A stretch of 49,763 nucleotides of DNA from Ruminococcus flavefaciens. GTDB lineage: Bacteria; Bacillota; Clostridia; Oscillospirales; Ruminococcaceae. The stretch is from assembly GCA_902762855.1 (NCBI GenBank), contig CACWPR010000026.1, positions 1 through 49,763 on the forward strand, given 5' to 3'. Both the position numbers and the translations under genes were made by a program. The notes under the pieces are model-generated. The model had not been told where the DNA came from, made no database searches, and saw only the letters and a program-made list of their open reading frames with translations. This document shows, in pieces, positions 1-7,050 of this stretch; position 1 is the stretch's first letter, and the number at the start of each line of letters is the position of its first letter.

Positions 1-54
1 GCGCTGTTTTGGGGCTTTCTACCATCAAAAAGCTCCGTGGAATCGGGATTTTTG

Positions 55-90
55 TGTGACTCAGTGTGACTCGGTGGTACTCAGTGTGAA
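55..90. repeat. Short tandem decamer repeat
   Basis: Three and a half imperfect copies of a 10-base unit (TGTGACTCAG, TGTGACTCGG, TGGTACTCAG, then TGTGAA) stand head to tail. The period is close to one helical turn. The rest of 1-214 shows no coding sequence I can support; the stretch is AT-rich around 90-140. The function is unknown; it could be a protein-binding array or slippage. Confidence 0.6.
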
Positions 91-214
91 ATTGGTTTGA
101 TAATATCATATTTTAATGTGAAAATCAATAGTTTCAGGCTCCTGAACACCTTGTTTTTCTGATTCGGGCATATTTGCAGTTTGTCGCAGAAAACTGTCAT
201 TTCGTCGGGAATAA

Positions 215-243
215 TTGACTTTCACATCATAGTGGTGTATAAT
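215..243 (+). promoter_or_regulatory. Sigma-A type promoter of the zinc-ribbon protein gene
   Basis: TTGACT at 215-220 and TATAAT at 238-243 are separated by 17 bases, one mismatch from consensus. The predicted start is near 250, giving a leader of about 80 bases. That leader holds a hairpin CATCAGA/TCTGATG and a second pairing TGCCGGA/TCCGGCA just before the ribosome-binding site. Confidence 0.8.
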
Positions 244-330
244 TATATACAACATCAGAAATGCTCTGATGCCGGATAGAAACGGCCGGAAATTTGTCCG
301 GCATCCGGATAGCTTTAGGGGGAATGGTCT

Positions 331-1077
331 ATGTTCTGTAAATTCTGCGGCAAGGAGCTTGCCGATGGTACAAAATTCTGTTCTGAGTGCGGAAATTCGC
401 TTGATTCAGAAACACCGATACAGCCTGTAAGGCAGGAGCCTGCTGCTCCTCAGCCCTTTCAGCAGGCAGCCTATCCGCCGCCGTCAATGGGGTATCAGAT
501 GCCATATCTGCCTCCGGTAAAAGTGGGAAAAACTCCGGCTTACTGGATTGGAAAAGTTGCTGTACTCTTTGCACTTTTCTGTTTTATGATGCCCTTTGTA
601 AGGACCAGCATCCGTATCATATCTGACCACGGAAAGTCCTATACAGGCACTTACCTGATGTTCGATGCTCCCGACGACGTGGATTCACGGCACATTGACA
701 GAAGAGATAATACGGCCTATGAAGTCATGACTACGATAGCAGCCATACTTTGGGTGGCTGCCATACTTGCAGTTATAGCGCTTATACTTCCTGTGGGAAC
801 AAGTATTTTTTCCATACTCTCGTCGCTTGTGCTGCTGACCTTTGCGGCCGGATGCCGGGCAGTTGAGGAGGAGCTCCAGGACTCTATTTATTACAGAGGG
901 ATACACGTCCGGGCTCAGTATGGCTTGTACCTTGCGGTGGCATTGCTGATAACTTCTGTTATCCTCATGTGCATGGACAGTTCTATAAGGAGACAGAAAA
1001 AGCGTGAGCTCATGATGCAGCGCAATATGATACAGAATAACGCAATGATGAATAACTATAATAATATGTACAGATAA
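331..1077 (+). CDS. Zinc-ribbon membrane protein
   Basis: The 248-residue product starts with a zinc ribbon: CKFCGKELADGTKFCSECG carries two CxxC pairs within the first 21 residues. A Pro/Gln-rich linker (about 30-65) follows, then roughly four hydrophobic segments between about residues 75 and 215 and a basic Met/Asn-rich tail. This architecture (zinc_ribbon_2-like head on a multi-pass membrane body) is common in Clostridia, and its role is unknown. The start is supported by GGGGGA eight bases upstream of ATG 331. The gene has its own promoter and terminator, so it is monocistronic. Other small zinc ribbon proteins share only the head, so no specific function should be transferred. Confidence 0.85.
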   Translation: MFCKFCGKELADGTKFCSECGNSLDSETPIQPVRQEPAAPQPFQQAAYPPPSMGYQMPYLPPVKVGKTPAYWIGKVAVLFALFCFMMPFVRTSIRIISDHGKSYTGTYLMFDAPDDVDSRHIDRRDNTAYEVMTTIAAILWVAAILAVIALILPVGTSIFSILSSLVLLTFAAGCRAVEEELQDSIYYRGIHVRAQYGLYLAVALLITSVILMCMDSSIRRQKKRELMMQRNMIQNNAMMNNYNNMYR

Positions 1078-1082
1078 TACAT

Positions 1083-1110
1083 ATGCCGCACTTAATGTGC
1101 GGCATTTTTT
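1083..1110 (+). terminator. Intrinsic terminator of the zinc-ribbon gene
   Basis: A perfect 9-bp stem ATGCCGCAC/GTGCGGCAT with loop TTAAT is followed by a run of T. It lies five bases after the stop codon. Confidence 0.9.
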
Positions 1111-1135
1111 ATTGTTTATCATACGACTCAAAGAC

Positions 1136-1164
1136 TTGAAAAATTCATCATATCATGTTATAAT
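1136..1164 (+). promoter_or_regulatory. Promoter of the miaB operon
   Basis: TTGAAA at 1136-1141 and TATAAT at 1159-1164 are 17 bases apart. Transcription would begin near 1171. This rules out translation of miaB from the GTG further upstream at 1097, which lies inside the preceding terminator. Confidence 0.75.
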
Positions 1165-1204
1165 TATATATTACCGGATTTTTAGTGAATGTGAGGGATG
1201 TGCT

Positions 1205-2581
1205 CTGAACGATAATACTGCTGTTATCAGCGAGATAAACCGTATGCTCGGCAGCGGCGTCCGGAAGGCCTATGTAAGGAGCTTCGGATGTCAGCTCAAC
1301 GTTTCCGACGGCGAAAAGATAAAGGGACTTCTGAAAAAAATGGGATATACCTTTACCTCAGACGAGAACGAAGCCGACCTTATCATGCTCAACACCTGCG
1401 CTGTCAGGGAGTCCGCAGAGGACAGGGTCTTTGGCATAGTTGGCAGCATGAAAAAGCTGAAGGAGCTCAGACCTTCGCTTATAATAGGCATTGCCGGCTG
1501 CATGACCGCACAGTCACACATTGCCGGAAAGATAAAGCGGTCCTACCCACAGGTGGACATCGTCCTGGGAACTTCTGCGATAAGTGCACTACCGGCACTG
1601 CTCCTGAACAAGCTCAGGGGAGCGGCATTTTCGGCGGATATAACAGAATACGACGACTTTTCGGCCACTGCAGAGCAGGTACGTGAGAGCAGCTTCAAGG
1701 CCTCTGTGCCTATAATGTTCGGCTGCAACAACTTCTGCACCTACTGCATAGTCCCATATGTCAGAGGACGTGAGCGCAGCAGGGCTCCTATGGACATAAT
1801 CTCAGAGGTGAAGGGACTTGTACAGGCCGGCTACAAGGAGATAATGCTCCTGGGCCAGAACGTCAATTCCTACGGAAAGGACCTTGAAACTCCCATGAGC
1901 TTTCCACAGCTCCTTCGTGAGCTCAACAGCATCGAGGGATACTTCATCATCCGTTTCATGTCCTCTCACCCGAAGGACGCATCAAGGGAGCTGATCGACA
2001 CTATTTTTGAATGTGAAAAGGTGGCAAAGCATCTGCATCTTCCAGTGCAGAGCGGCAGCAGCGATGTGCTCAGAAGGATGAACAGGAACTACACCGCTGA
2101 GAAATATCTGGAGACCATAGACTACATCTACTCCAGAGACCCGGATTTCTCTCTTACCACTGACCTTATCGTGGGATTCCCCGATGAATCTGATGAAGAT
2201 TTCCAGGCGACTCTGGACATAATAAAGCGTGTGAGGTACGACAACATCTATTCCTTCATCTACTCAAAGCGCTCCGGCACCAAGGCGGCTGTCATGCCGG
2301 ACCCGGTGTCAGACGAGGTGAAGGGACAGCGTATGAGGACACTGCTTGAAACTCAGAGGGAAATATCCTCTGAGCACTACAAGCGATTCATCGGCAGGAC
2401 TTTAAGGGTCCTTGTTGACGATAAAGCAAAGAAAAAGCCGGGATACCTTACCGGCAAGAGCAATGAGTTCATTATAGTTGAATTTGAGGGGGACCCCTCC
2501 CTCATCGGACAGTTCGTGGATGTCGAGATAACCGATGCCATGAACTGGGCTGTATCGGGACGGCTGGTGAGCAGTCCATGA
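1205..2581 (+). CDS. miaB: tRNA-2-methylthio-N6-isopentenyladenosine synthase MiaB
   Basis: This radical-SAM methylthiotransferase adds the 2-methylthio group to i6A37 of tRNAs, acting after MiaA, which is also in this window. The N-terminal UPF0004 domain carries the three cluster-binding cysteines (SFGCQLN, NTCAVRE, IAGCMT). The radical-SAM motif is CNNFCTYC. A TRAM-like RNA-binding domain occupies the last 65 residues or so. The start is uncertain. After the mapped promoter there is no in-frame ATG or GTG before 1244. A CTG at 1205 has a good GAGG eight bases upstream and would retain the usual N-terminal helix, so I use it; ATG 1244 is the alternative. The stop overlaps the next start by four bases (ATGA). 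Confidence 0.9.
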   Translation: MNDNTAVISEINRMLGSGVRKAYVRSFGCQLNVSDGEKIKGLLKKMGYTFTSDENEADLIMLNTCAVRESAEDRVFGIVGSMKKLKELRPSLIIGIAGCMTAQSHIAGKIKRSYPQVDIVLGTSAISALPALLLNKLRGAAFSADITEYDDFSATAEQVRESSFKASVPIMFGCNNFCTYCIVPYVRGRERSRAPMDIISEVKGLVQAGYKEIMLLGQNVNSYGKDLETPMSFPQLLRELNSIEGYFIIRFMSSHPKDASRELIDTIFECEKVAKHLHLPVQSGSSDVLRRMNRNYTAEKYLETIDYIYSRDPDFSLTTDLIVGFPDESDEDFQATLDIIKRVRYDNIYSFIYSKRSGTKAAVMPDPVSDEVKGQRMRTLLETQREISSEHYKRFIGRTLRVLVDDKAKKKPGYLTGKSNEFIIVEFEGDPSLIGQFVDVEITDAMNWAVSGRLVSSP

Positions 2582-3522
2582 GAAGAGGCATTCTTACAGC
2601 GGCAGTTCTTGCGGCTGTGATGACAGGCTGTTCATCTCAGGGGGACTCTTCATCTTCGGAAGGCACTTCACATTCGGCTGAGACCACAGCTCCGGCATCA
2701 GCGGAGCCTGTTACTGAGCCGGTCACAGAGGAGAAAACCCCGGCCATAGCCGAGGGACCTCCGGCGGAGATACGGGAGATGAACGAGCAGAAAATCGTGT
2801 TCTTTCTCGGTGACGACCTCTACTGCTATACCGAGCAGGGCGGCCGGGACAGCTCCAACTTCGTACTCAGCCGCAGGTCCGGCGACGGCTTTGTCCCTTT
2901 GGAGGGCGGTGAGGACTGCTATTGGCGATTCTCAGACGGTGAAAGGATATGGGGCACACGCTTCAGCAATGACAGCGGATACTGCGGGAACTGTATATGC
3001 TGCACCGACGGCAGCAAAGTCACGGATGTCAGCGGAAATATCGGCAATTATTTGCCGTACTTCACCCCGGAGGGAGTTTACTTCCTTGAACCGGAAAACG
3101 GAGAGACTGCTCTGATGCTGATGTCATACACCGGGGAGACTTCGGAGAAGGCAGTGCTCAACTGCGGTATGCCGTACAGCTTTCAGGTATACGGCGGAAA
3201 GCTCTATTGTGACAGAAAAAACAGCAGCGGTGTCAGTATATATGACCTGAGCACCGGAGCTTATGAAACTGCTGATGAGATCGCTCAGACGGAAAAGGAA
3301 TACAGCTATGACGATGATTATGTATACCGTGAAGGTACAGACGGCAGAGAGCGGATATTTTCCGCCGGAGAGTTCTGCGGAGGTCCCGGATATTATATCG
3401 GCGGTATACAGGTCAGCGGAGATCAGATATACGTGGATATATGCAGCGGAGCATTCTATTCCCGGATAGTCAGGCTTGACGGCACGGGAGCTTATATAGA
3501 TACGATATACATATCGAAATAG
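2578..3522 (+). CDS. Lipoprotein, beta-propeller-like (DUF5050-like)
   Basis: The 314-residue product has a lipoprotein signal peptide with lipobox MTGC at about residues 15-18, so it is exported and lipid-anchored. A low-complexity Ser/Thr/Glu/Pro linker (about 20-60) follows. The body has repeated short strands rich in Tyr, Gly and Asp (YCYTEQGG, GVYFLEPENGE, YGGKLYCDRK, YYIGGIQVSGDQIYVD), resembling DUF5050-type propeller repeats of clostridial surface proteins. That resemblance is inferred from pattern only. It is translationally coupled to miaB through an ATGA overlap, and heads a run of three lipoprotein genes. No catalytic motif is evident. It may bind a ligand at the cell surface; the function is unknown. 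Confidence 0.8.
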   Translation: MRRGILTAAVLAAVMTGCSSQGDSSSSEGTSHSAETTAPASAEPVTEPVTEEKTPAIAEGPPAEIREMNEQKIVFFLGDDLYCYTEQGGRDSSNFVLSRRSGDGFVPLEGGEDCYWRFSDGERIWGTRFSNDSGYCGNCICCTDGSKVTDVSGNIGNYLPYFTPEGVYFLEPENGETALMLMSYTGETSEKAVLNCGMPYSFQVYGGKLYCDRKNSSGVSIYDLSTGAYETADEIAQTEKEYSYDDDYVYREGTDGRERIFSAGEFCGGPGYYIGGIQVSGDQIYVDICSGAFYSRIVRLDGTGAYIDTIYISK

Positions 3523-3539
3523 ATAGAGGAGTGGATAGA

Positions 3540-4619
3540 ATGAAAAAAATATTACCTATTCTGTGCATCGCAGCGGTACTTGCCGGCTGCGGAAAGGTGG
3601 ACCAGGCAAGCAGCAGCAAGTCCGAACCCCTGCCGGTGGTAAAGGGCGGAACGGTCAGAATGGCTGAGGACACTTCCCAGAGCTCAGAGGAGACCTCCGG
3701 AGCAAGAGGATATTCCGAGAACTACATCCCTCCGGACACTGCCCGTGGGGATGAGGCCAAGGAGCCTACTACCTTCAAGCCATATGTGGCCGGAGAACGT
3801 ACAGGGGGAGCTCCTACAGTTACCTCCATACCAAGACCGGTAAAGCCCGGCGGAAGCTCAAAGCCTGCCGAGAGCGTGCCTACACCTGTGACACCTCCTG
3901 CGAGAACAACAACAGCTCCCACTACAGAGCCGACTACAGTACCTGAGATACCTGCTGAGATAAAGGCATTCAGCGGAGTCCTGGGAGACATCGTAAAGGA
4001 CGGCACAGTGCCGGGAGGTGCATCTGCTGCAAATACGGACAGGGGTGAGGATGTACATGACAACGAATTCTTCATCGCAGACGTTGACCTTGACGGCAGG
4101 GACGAGCTTGTATTCATCCGCAGCAATACCTCTGCTGAGGACCGTTATGCAAAGATATACGGAGTAGGGGACGAGGGTGAGCTCATAGAAGAGCTCTCTT
4201 CCTATTCAGCTCTTACATTCTACAGCAACGGAGTTATAACTGTTGAGTCTGCGGACTCAGAGCTTCCCGGCGGCGGTTTCATGCCATATACACTTTACAG
4301 ATACGACCCGTCAACAGATACATACGACAACATCGCATACGTAACGGCACTTGACCGTGCAGAGGTGGAGCGTCTGGCGCAGGAGGCTGCGGAAAACGGC
4401 ACAGAGCCTGTATACACATACCCTGAGGAGGCCGACACCAGTGATTCCGGCAAGGTGTACTATATAGCTCCTTCCGGCAGCAGCGAATCGCCTCAGCCTA
4501 TTGACAAGACTGCCTATGACGAGTGGCTGCTCAGCTATATAAGCAACGAGGAGGTCATGACCTACAGCAGCAGCAAGCTCTCAGAGGACAATATAAAGGC
4601 ACTTACGAGCCAGAACTAA
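3540..4619 (+). CDS. Lipoprotein with DxDxDG motif
   Basis: Starting at ATG 3540 (AGAGGAG eight bases upstream; a GTG at 3531 sits on that site) the product has 359 residues. A basic start and hydrophobic core end in lipobox LAGC. A long Thr/Pro-rich linker follows to about residue 145. The folded domain contains DVDLDGRDEL, an Asp-rich loop like those in EF-hand, dockerin and FG-GAP calcium sites. The last 150 residues (SNGVI, PYTLYRYD, EEADTSDSGKVYYI) align by eye with the C-terminal third of the following lipoprotein, so the two are paralogues. No enzyme motif is seen. A surface role with calcium binding is plausible but inferred. Confidence 0.82.
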   Translation: MKKILPILCIAAVLAGCGKVDQASSSKSEPLPVVKGGTVRMAEDTSQSSEETSGARGYSENYIPPDTARGDEAKEPTTFKPYVAGERTGGAPTVTSIPRPVKPGGSSKPAESVPTPVTPPARTTTAPTTEPTTVPEIPAEIKAFSGVLGDIVKDGTVPGGASAANTDRGEDVHDNEFFIADVDLDGRDELVFIRSNTSAEDRYAKIYGVGDEGELIEELSSYSALTFYSNGVITVESADSELPGGGFMPYTLYRYDPSTDTYDNIAYVTALDRAEVERLAQEAAENGTEPVYTYPEEADTSDSGKVYYIAPSGSSESPQPIDKTAYDEWLLSYISNEEVMTYSSSKLSEDNIKALTSQN

Positions 4620-4636
4620 CACGATAGGAGGGCAAC

Positions 4637-6451
4637 ATGAAAAGATTCATCGCTATACTCTGCTTTACAGCACTTCTCTGCGGATGCGGAGATATTGAGG
4701 GGACTGACGACAAGAAGAGCAGCTCCTCCGAGCTGGTCACAGAGACTACAGCTCCCACAACAGCCGAGGTCACTACAGAGCCGGAAGAGCAGGAGGTCAC
4801 CTGGCAGGCAGCTTATCGTGAGATAATAGAGGAGTCACGCAGCGAGGCCGGAGAGTACGGGTTGTTCGGAATATATGATTTAGACAGTGACGGCGTGCCG
4901 GAGCTCAGCATTTCCGGCGGCACCGGCGACAGTGCTTTTACAAGGATATACACTGTTTCCAGCGGAGAGACAGTGAAAATAGCAGAGTACACCACAGAGT
5001 CTCCTATGCTCATAGCAGAAACAGGTGTTATCAGAGTTGACGGCTATGACCAGGAGAAGCGCTGTGCCTGGACAGAGTTCTGCTGTATGAAGAATAACGA
5101 GCTTGTCCCTGAGAGCAGATTTGAGCGTATATTCAGTGATTCAGACGATGACAAGCTGCTCTGTGACGGAAAAGAGGTCACTGAGGATGAGTTTAATGCG
5201 GCTATCAGACAGTATGAAAGCGGCCTGTACACGAATCTCGGGGGAGATTTCAGAATTACTGATGAACTCATAGCAGCGGTCCTGGGAGAAGAAATGGACT
5301 GGAAGAGCGCCTACAGCGCATACCTCACAGATGTTCTTCAGACTGTGAACGAAGAGGACGGCGCAGGGTTCTCTGTCCTTGACATAAACGGAGACGGAGT
5401 GCCGGAGCTTTTCCGCTCAGAGGGAATGTACCATGTCTCCGGAGTTGACATACTCACCTATAACGGTGGCCTGAGACATCTCGGATATTTCGGCAGCTAC
5501 GGAAATGTGAGCTACTATCCGGATACCAATGAGCTGCTCAGCTCCAACATGGGAATGGGCTATCTCAGCGGTACCTTCATGACCCTCAACGGCGATGACT
5601 TCATATCGACTCTCAGCTACAGCGACGACTCCGGAGCCATAGACCCGGAAAGCGGAGAAGAGCCGGAGTATATCATAAACGGTCAGAAGGTAACAATGGA
5701 GAAGTATATCGAAGCAACAGGCTCACATAATGAGTATGACTTCTGTGTACTTGGCACTGACAATGAGCTGACCACGGAGAACATCGAGGCTCTTGCCAAG
5801 GGTCAATACAAGGCTCCCACAATGTACAGCGAGACTGTACCGGACCCATCACCTCTTTCCGAGAACTACCGGAATATACTTGAAAAGTTCTACAATTCCT
5901 GCATACTTGAGCATACAGGTATTGAGATAACCGGTTCGGAGTATATGTCAGACAACACCTTTGCAGTATATGACGTTGACAAGGACGGCAGTGACGAGCT
6001 AATAATAAATGTGACATCCACATCCATGGCTGAAATGGTAACAGTCATCTACGGCGAGACATCCGAGGGCGACGTTCTGGTGAAGCTGATATCAAGTCCG
6101 GATCTGACCTATTACGACAACGGAGTCATCGAGGCCGGAGTCATGCACAATCAGGGCCTTGCAGGACGTTTCTGGCCCTACACTATCTACACCTATGACA
6201 GTGAAGATGCTGAGTACAAGTTCTATAAGTACATCGACGCATGGGACAAGGAAGTATATCCGGACGGTTTCCCGGCTGAGGCAGACACCAGCGGCACCGG
6301 CATAGTGTACTATATCAATGCGGACTACTCAGATTCCAACGTTGACCCGATGGATGTAACTGAGTATGAGAAGTGGCACAGTGACTTTATGGCAGGCGCA
6401 AAGCCCGTAGAACTGCCTTATTTGAACATCACTGAGGATAATATTTACTGA
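4637..6451 (+). CDS. Large lipoprotein with three DxDxDG modules
   Basis: The 604-residue product has lipobox LCGC near residue 17 and a Thr/Glu-rich linker. Three similar modules follow, each with an N-terminal helix (AYREIIEESR, AYSAYLTDVL, NYRNILEKFY) and an Asp-loop (DLDSDGVPEL, DINGDGVPEL, DVDKDGSDEL). The third module plus tail matches the preceding 359-residue lipoprotein, pointing to local duplication. GGAGG eleven bases before ATG 4637 supports the start. The spacing of 17 bases places it in the same operon. The Asp-loops suggest calcium-dependent folding; the ligand is unknown. I do not recognise a named family with certainty. Confidence 0.82.
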   Translation: MKRFIAILCFTALLCGCGDIEGTDDKKSSSSELVTETTAPTTAEVTTEPEEQEVTWQAAYREIIEESRSEAGEYGLFGIYDLDSDGVPELSISGGTGDSAFTRIYTVSSGETVKIAEYTTESPMLIAETGVIRVDGYDQEKRCAWTEFCCMKNNELVPESRFERIFSDSDDDKLLCDGKEVTEDEFNAAIRQYESGLYTNLGGDFRITDELIAAVLGEEMDWKSAYSAYLTDVLQTVNEEDGAGFSVLDINGDGVPELFRSEGMYHVSGVDILTYNGGLRHLGYFGSYGNVSYYPDTNELLSSNMGMGYLSGTFMTLNGDDFISTLSYSDDSGAIDPESGEEPEYIINGQKVTMEKYIEATGSHNEYDFCVLGTDNELTTENIEALAKGQYKAPTMYSETVPDPSPLSENYRNILEKFYNSCILEHTGIEITGSEYMSDNTFAVYDVDKDGSDELIINVTSTSMAEMVTVIYGETSEGDVLVKLISSPDLTYYDNGVIEAGVMHNQGLAGRFWPYTIYTYDSEDAEYKFYKYIDAWDKEVYPDGFPAEADTSGTGIVYYINADYSDSNVDPMDVTEYEKWHSDFMAGAKPVELPYLNITEDNIY

Positions 6452-6467
6452 TAAGGAGAAAGAAAAA

Positions 6468-6872
6468 ATGGATATAATCAAAATGACAAGAGAGCTCGGA
6501 AGGGCACTCCAAAACGATGACAGATACATTGCATACAATCTTGCAAAGCAGGTAAATGACGAGGACAAGGAGCTCAACGATGATGTTGAGCGTTTCAGCG
6601 AGCTCCGTAATGAGCTGACCAAGGCAATGAGCGCAGAGGACAAGGACACTGACCTTATCAAGCAGCTTGACGAGGACATCAAGACCACATATCAGAAGGT
6701 AATGAGCAACAAGAACATGATAGTATTCCAGGGTGCACAGAAGGCGCTTGAGGACCTTGTAACAAGCATGAACCAGATAATAACCATGTGTGCGAACGGC
6801 GAGGACCCGGATACCTGCCAGCCCTCCACAGGCTGCACCGGAAGCTGTTCCACCTGCGGCGGCTGTCATTAA
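6468..6872 (+). CDS. YlbF/YmcA-family protein with Cys-rich tail
   Basis: The 134-residue, largely alpha-helical protein matches the Com_YlbF family. Members in Bacillus subtilis (YlbF, YmcA, with YaaT) form a complex that binds iron-sulfur clusters and helps RNase Y mature mRNAs. The helical core spans about 1-112. The last 25 residues hold six cysteines (CANGEDPDTC, then GCTGSCSTCGGCH), a probable cluster or metal site; its use here is inferred. The gene ends the lipoprotein operon (17-base gap) and sits before mutS, a placement I recall as common in Clostridia. ATG 6468 has AAGGAG fourteen bases upstream. Confidence 0.8.
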   Translation: MDIIKMTRELGRALQNDDRYIAYNLAKQVNDEDKELNDDVERFSELRNELTKAMSAEDKDTDLIKQLDEDIKTTYQKVMSNKNMIVFQGAQKALEDLVTSMNQIITMCANGEDPDTCQPSTGCTGSCSTCGGCH

Positions 6873-6873
6873 G

Positions 6874-6923
6874 GCAGCGTGACGCTGCACCCGGCCACGT
6901 TGGCGCTCGTGAACTCGCTCACT
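6874..6923. repeat. Dispersed hairpin repeat, copy A
   Basis: A perfect hairpin GCAGCG-TGA-CGCTGC begins two bases after the YlbF-like stop codon. From 6879 to 6923 the sequence matches 40 of 45 positions of a second copy at 48267-48311. The first stem differs between copies by paired changes (see copy B). The following 125 bases up to mutS hold no gene; a small hairpin CTTAC/GTAAG occurs near 6950. Confidence 0.75.
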
Positions 6924-7050
6924 TTGTACGCAAGGCCTATTCTGCTTTCGCTTACGGGGGCGGTGTAAGGGCGGTGCTTTTGAGTGCGGTGTCTAAAGTA
7001 ACTACTATTTTCAATCTCTAACCTCTATCCATGAAAGGAGTATCACGTAC

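Noticed and set aside
1097-1204. N-terminal extension of miaB from GTG 1097
   Set aside because: It begins inside the upstream terminator, before the miaB promoter, and encodes no family sequence.
3722-4126. 134-codon minus-strand frame across the second lipoprotein
   Set aside because: Low-complexity Ser/Val/Gly shadow of a Thr/Pro linker.
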